Both the position numbers and the translations under genes were made by a program. Positions 39,957-41,322 of a DNA stretch of 41,322 nt are shown in pieces. The stretch is from assembly GCA_017443345.1 (NCBI GenBank), contig JAFSNR010000003.1:1-41322 (forward strand), written 5' to 3'. Source of the DNA: Prevotella sp. (GTDB taxonomy: Bacteria > Bacteroidota > Bacteroidia > Bacteroidales > Bacteroidaceae). The notes beneath the pieces were generated by a model, which worked only from the letters and a program-made list of their open reading frames with translations, was not told the DNA's origin and did not search any database. Numbering within the stretch: the stretch's first letter is position 1; every line of letters starts with the position of its first letter.

Positions 39957-40186
39957 TCAGTGATTTGAGAGAAATCCGCATTTTGCAAAAAGTGCAAGGG
40001 GAAGCGGCTGGAAGCAATAGTTCAGTTACCTATCCGTTAGCAGTCCAGTTACCTAAACAGGGTGTGCTAACGGCAGCGAATGAAAGATTGTTTTTGCGAG
40101 GCATATAGTCTCTTCCATCTGCGTTCACCTGCCACCAGAGGATACTTCAGAAAAAAGTAATTTTGCAACCAAAAAACGGTAAGCGT
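39957..40186. other. Junction region with interleaved direct and inverted repeats
   Basis: No gene is seen. CAGTTACCTA occurs twice (40023-40032 and 40046-40055), and CCGTTAGCA (40034-40042) is inverted as TGCTAACGG (40065-40073). The stretch lies between the broken recombinase and the next integrase, as expected for an element end with arm-type integrase or excisionase sites. The attachment core itself is not recognised. Confidence 0.55.
40158..40165 (+). promoter_or_regulatory. -7 element of the IntDOT-like integrase
   Basis: TAATTTTG at 40158-40165 matches TAnnTTTG and is followed by CAACC. A good -33 box was not found. The ATG at 40187 lies about 15 nt after the expected start. Confidence 0.5.
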
Positions 40187-41322
40187 ATGGAAGTATCCAA
40201 ATTCAAGGTGTTGCTCTACCTCAAAAAGAGCGGATTGGACAAGCAGGGCAAGGCACCCATCATGGGGCGCATCACCCTCAATGACACTATGAGCCAGTTT
40301 TCCTGCAAGTTGTCTTGCAAGCCGGAACTGTGGAATCCCCGTGAAAGCCGACTGAACGGCAAGAGCAAGGAAGCTGTAGAGATGAATGAGCGCATTGAGA
40401 AGTTGCTCCTTGCCGTCAACTCGGCTTATGATTCTCTCGTTGCACGTCAGAACGAGTTTACCGCCACTGACGTTAAGGAAATGTTCCAAGGCAGCGTGAA
40501 GACGCAGATGACATTGATGGATGCGGTGAATAAGATGTGTGCCGATCTGGAAGCCCGCGTCGGTGTTGACCGCAAGAACGGAACTCTCGTCAAGTACAAC
40601 TACATGCGTCAGCGTCTGCAGGAGTTCATCCAAGCAAAGTACAAGACCAATGACCTTGCTTTCGGACAGTTGACAGACCAGTTCATCTACGATTTCCAGG
40701 ACTATGTGACTGATGAAGTGGGAAACAAGATTGACACAGCCAAACACTATCTGGCTCTTTTGAAAAAAGCCTGTCGGATGGCGTTCAAGGAAGGAAACAC
40801 GGACAAGCAGTATTTTGCCCACTTCAAACTGCCCGTGAGGAAGTGTAACACGCCAAAGGCATTGAGCCGTGAGCAGTTCGAGGCAATACGCGACATGGAG
40901 ATTGGCGAGAACCGTCCGCAACACCGCTATGCCCGTGACCTGTTCCTGTTCGCCTGCTATACAGGTGTGCCATACGGTGATGCCGTGACTATCACCCATG
41001 AGAACCTTGTACGTGACAAGAACGGTGACCTCTGGCTGAAGTACAAGCGTGTGAAGAATCAGATGCAGGCAGCGGTGAAACTGCTGCCGGAGGCTCTGGA
41101 ACTGATAGAGAAGTATCATGATGACAACCGTGAGACTCTTTTCCCGCACATGGAGTGCCGTGCTTTGATGGAACACATGAGAGGCATCGGAATAAGACTT
41201 GGTATAAAGGGTTTGCGATACCACATGGGGCGTCATTCTTTCTCGACCCTTATAACTTTGGAAGAAGGCGTACCCATTGAGACCATCAGCCGCATGTTGG
41301 GACATACCAACATTGAGACAAC
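40187..41322 (+). CDS. IntDOT-like tyrosine integrase (cut by window end)
   Basis: 378 codons are visible. An N-terminal arm-binding domain (about 5-90, 'FKVLLYLKKSGLDKQGKAP', 'WNPRESRLNG') and a SAM-like core-binding domain (about 105-205) precede the catalytic domain from about 225. Box I is ACYTGVPYGDAV, with Pro where most have Arg, as in IntDOT relatives. The Lys region is KYKRVKNQ. Box II has R in HMGRHSF and H in MLGHTN. The nucleophile Tyr lies beyond the window. It is unrelated in detail to the tandem recombinases and reads away from the junction, so it probably belongs to a neighbouring or inserted element. Confidence 0.9.
   Translation, partial: MEVSKFKVLLYLKKSGLDKQGKAPIMGRITLNDTMSQFSCKLSCKPELWNPRESRLNGKSKEAVEMNERIEKLLLAVNSAYDSLVARQNEFTATDVKEMFQGSVKTQMTLMDAVNKMCADLEARVGVDRKNGTLVKYNYMRQRLQEFIQAKYKTNDLAFGQLTDQFIYDFQDYVTDEVGNKIDTAKHYLALLKKACRMAFKEGNTDKQYFAHFKLPVRKCNTPKALSREQFEAIRDMEIGENRPQHRYARDLFLFACYTGVPYGDAVTITHENLVRDKNGDLWLKYKRVKNQMQAAVKLLPEALELIEKYHDDNRETLFPHMECRALMEHMRGIGIRLGIKGLRYHMGRHSFSTLITLEEGVPIETISRMLGHTNIET

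Noticed and set aside
40067-41305. 412-codon minus-strand ORF
   Set aside because: It is opposite the IntDOT-like integrase, whose arm, core and catalytic motifs read on the plus strand.

Overview
The window is most of an integrative and conjugative element (ICE) from a Bacteroidales host, probably of the Prevotella/Bacteroides group. Three things point there: a CTnDOT-type tra gene set, Bacteroidetes promoters (TTTG, about 20 bp, TAnnTTTG) in place of the sigma70 consensus, and a start-of-element integrase of the IntDOT type at the right edge. Species cannot be read from this sequence.

Layout. (1) 1-2900: accessory left part, with an ORF lacking a clear start, a ComF-like phosphoribosyltransferase, a region of about 515 nt that folds into nested helices and looks like a large structured non-coding RNA, two unknown small proteins, and a spacer of degenerate 8-10 nt words. 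(2) 2820-6541 (+): three hairpins (oriT candidate), a mobilization accessory protein, a MOBP-like relaxase, a ParA ATPase, a TraB-like partner and a small membrane protein. (3) 6660-8160 (+): a HigB-type toxin with an antitoxin fused to an ImmA/IrrE metalloprotease domain. (4) 17696-8250 (-): an operon of DNA-processing genes (DUF4099 protein, ArdC-like antirestriction metalloprotease fused to a MutS domain I module, Toprim protein, periplasmic protein, triple TopB-tail zinc protein, lipoprotein, TopB, Bro-N protein). (5) 17837-18934 (+): an M23 plus glucosaminidase cell-wall hydrolase, followed by a probable minus-strand small RNA. (6) 19453-21697: an Xre protein, a GNAT-like protein with a Panacea-domain partner (probable toxin-antitoxin pair), and a Cro/CI regulator. 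(7) 34875-21760 (-): the 13 kb tra operon from a TraD-like gene through TraE, F, G, J, K, L, M and N to the VirD4 coupling protein. (8) 35244-35977 (+): a second HigBA module, divergent from the tra promoter. (9) 36092-39956 (-): two full and one 5'-truncated paralogous tyrosine recombinases with an unusual conserved C-terminal extension. (10) 39957-41322: a junction region with interleaved repeats and the start of an unrelated IntDOT-like integrase on the plus strand, cut by the window end.

Working together: the relaxase and accessory protein would nick at oriT, the coupling protein and Tra channel would move the strand, and TopB, Toprim, ArdC and ParA proteins would serve DNA processing, establishment and maintenance. 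The toxin-antitoxin modules would stabilise the element. The most novel signals are the structured RNA at 1042-1555, the minus-strand small RNA at 18936-19034, the Panacea-GNAT pair, and the interrupted recombinase trio.
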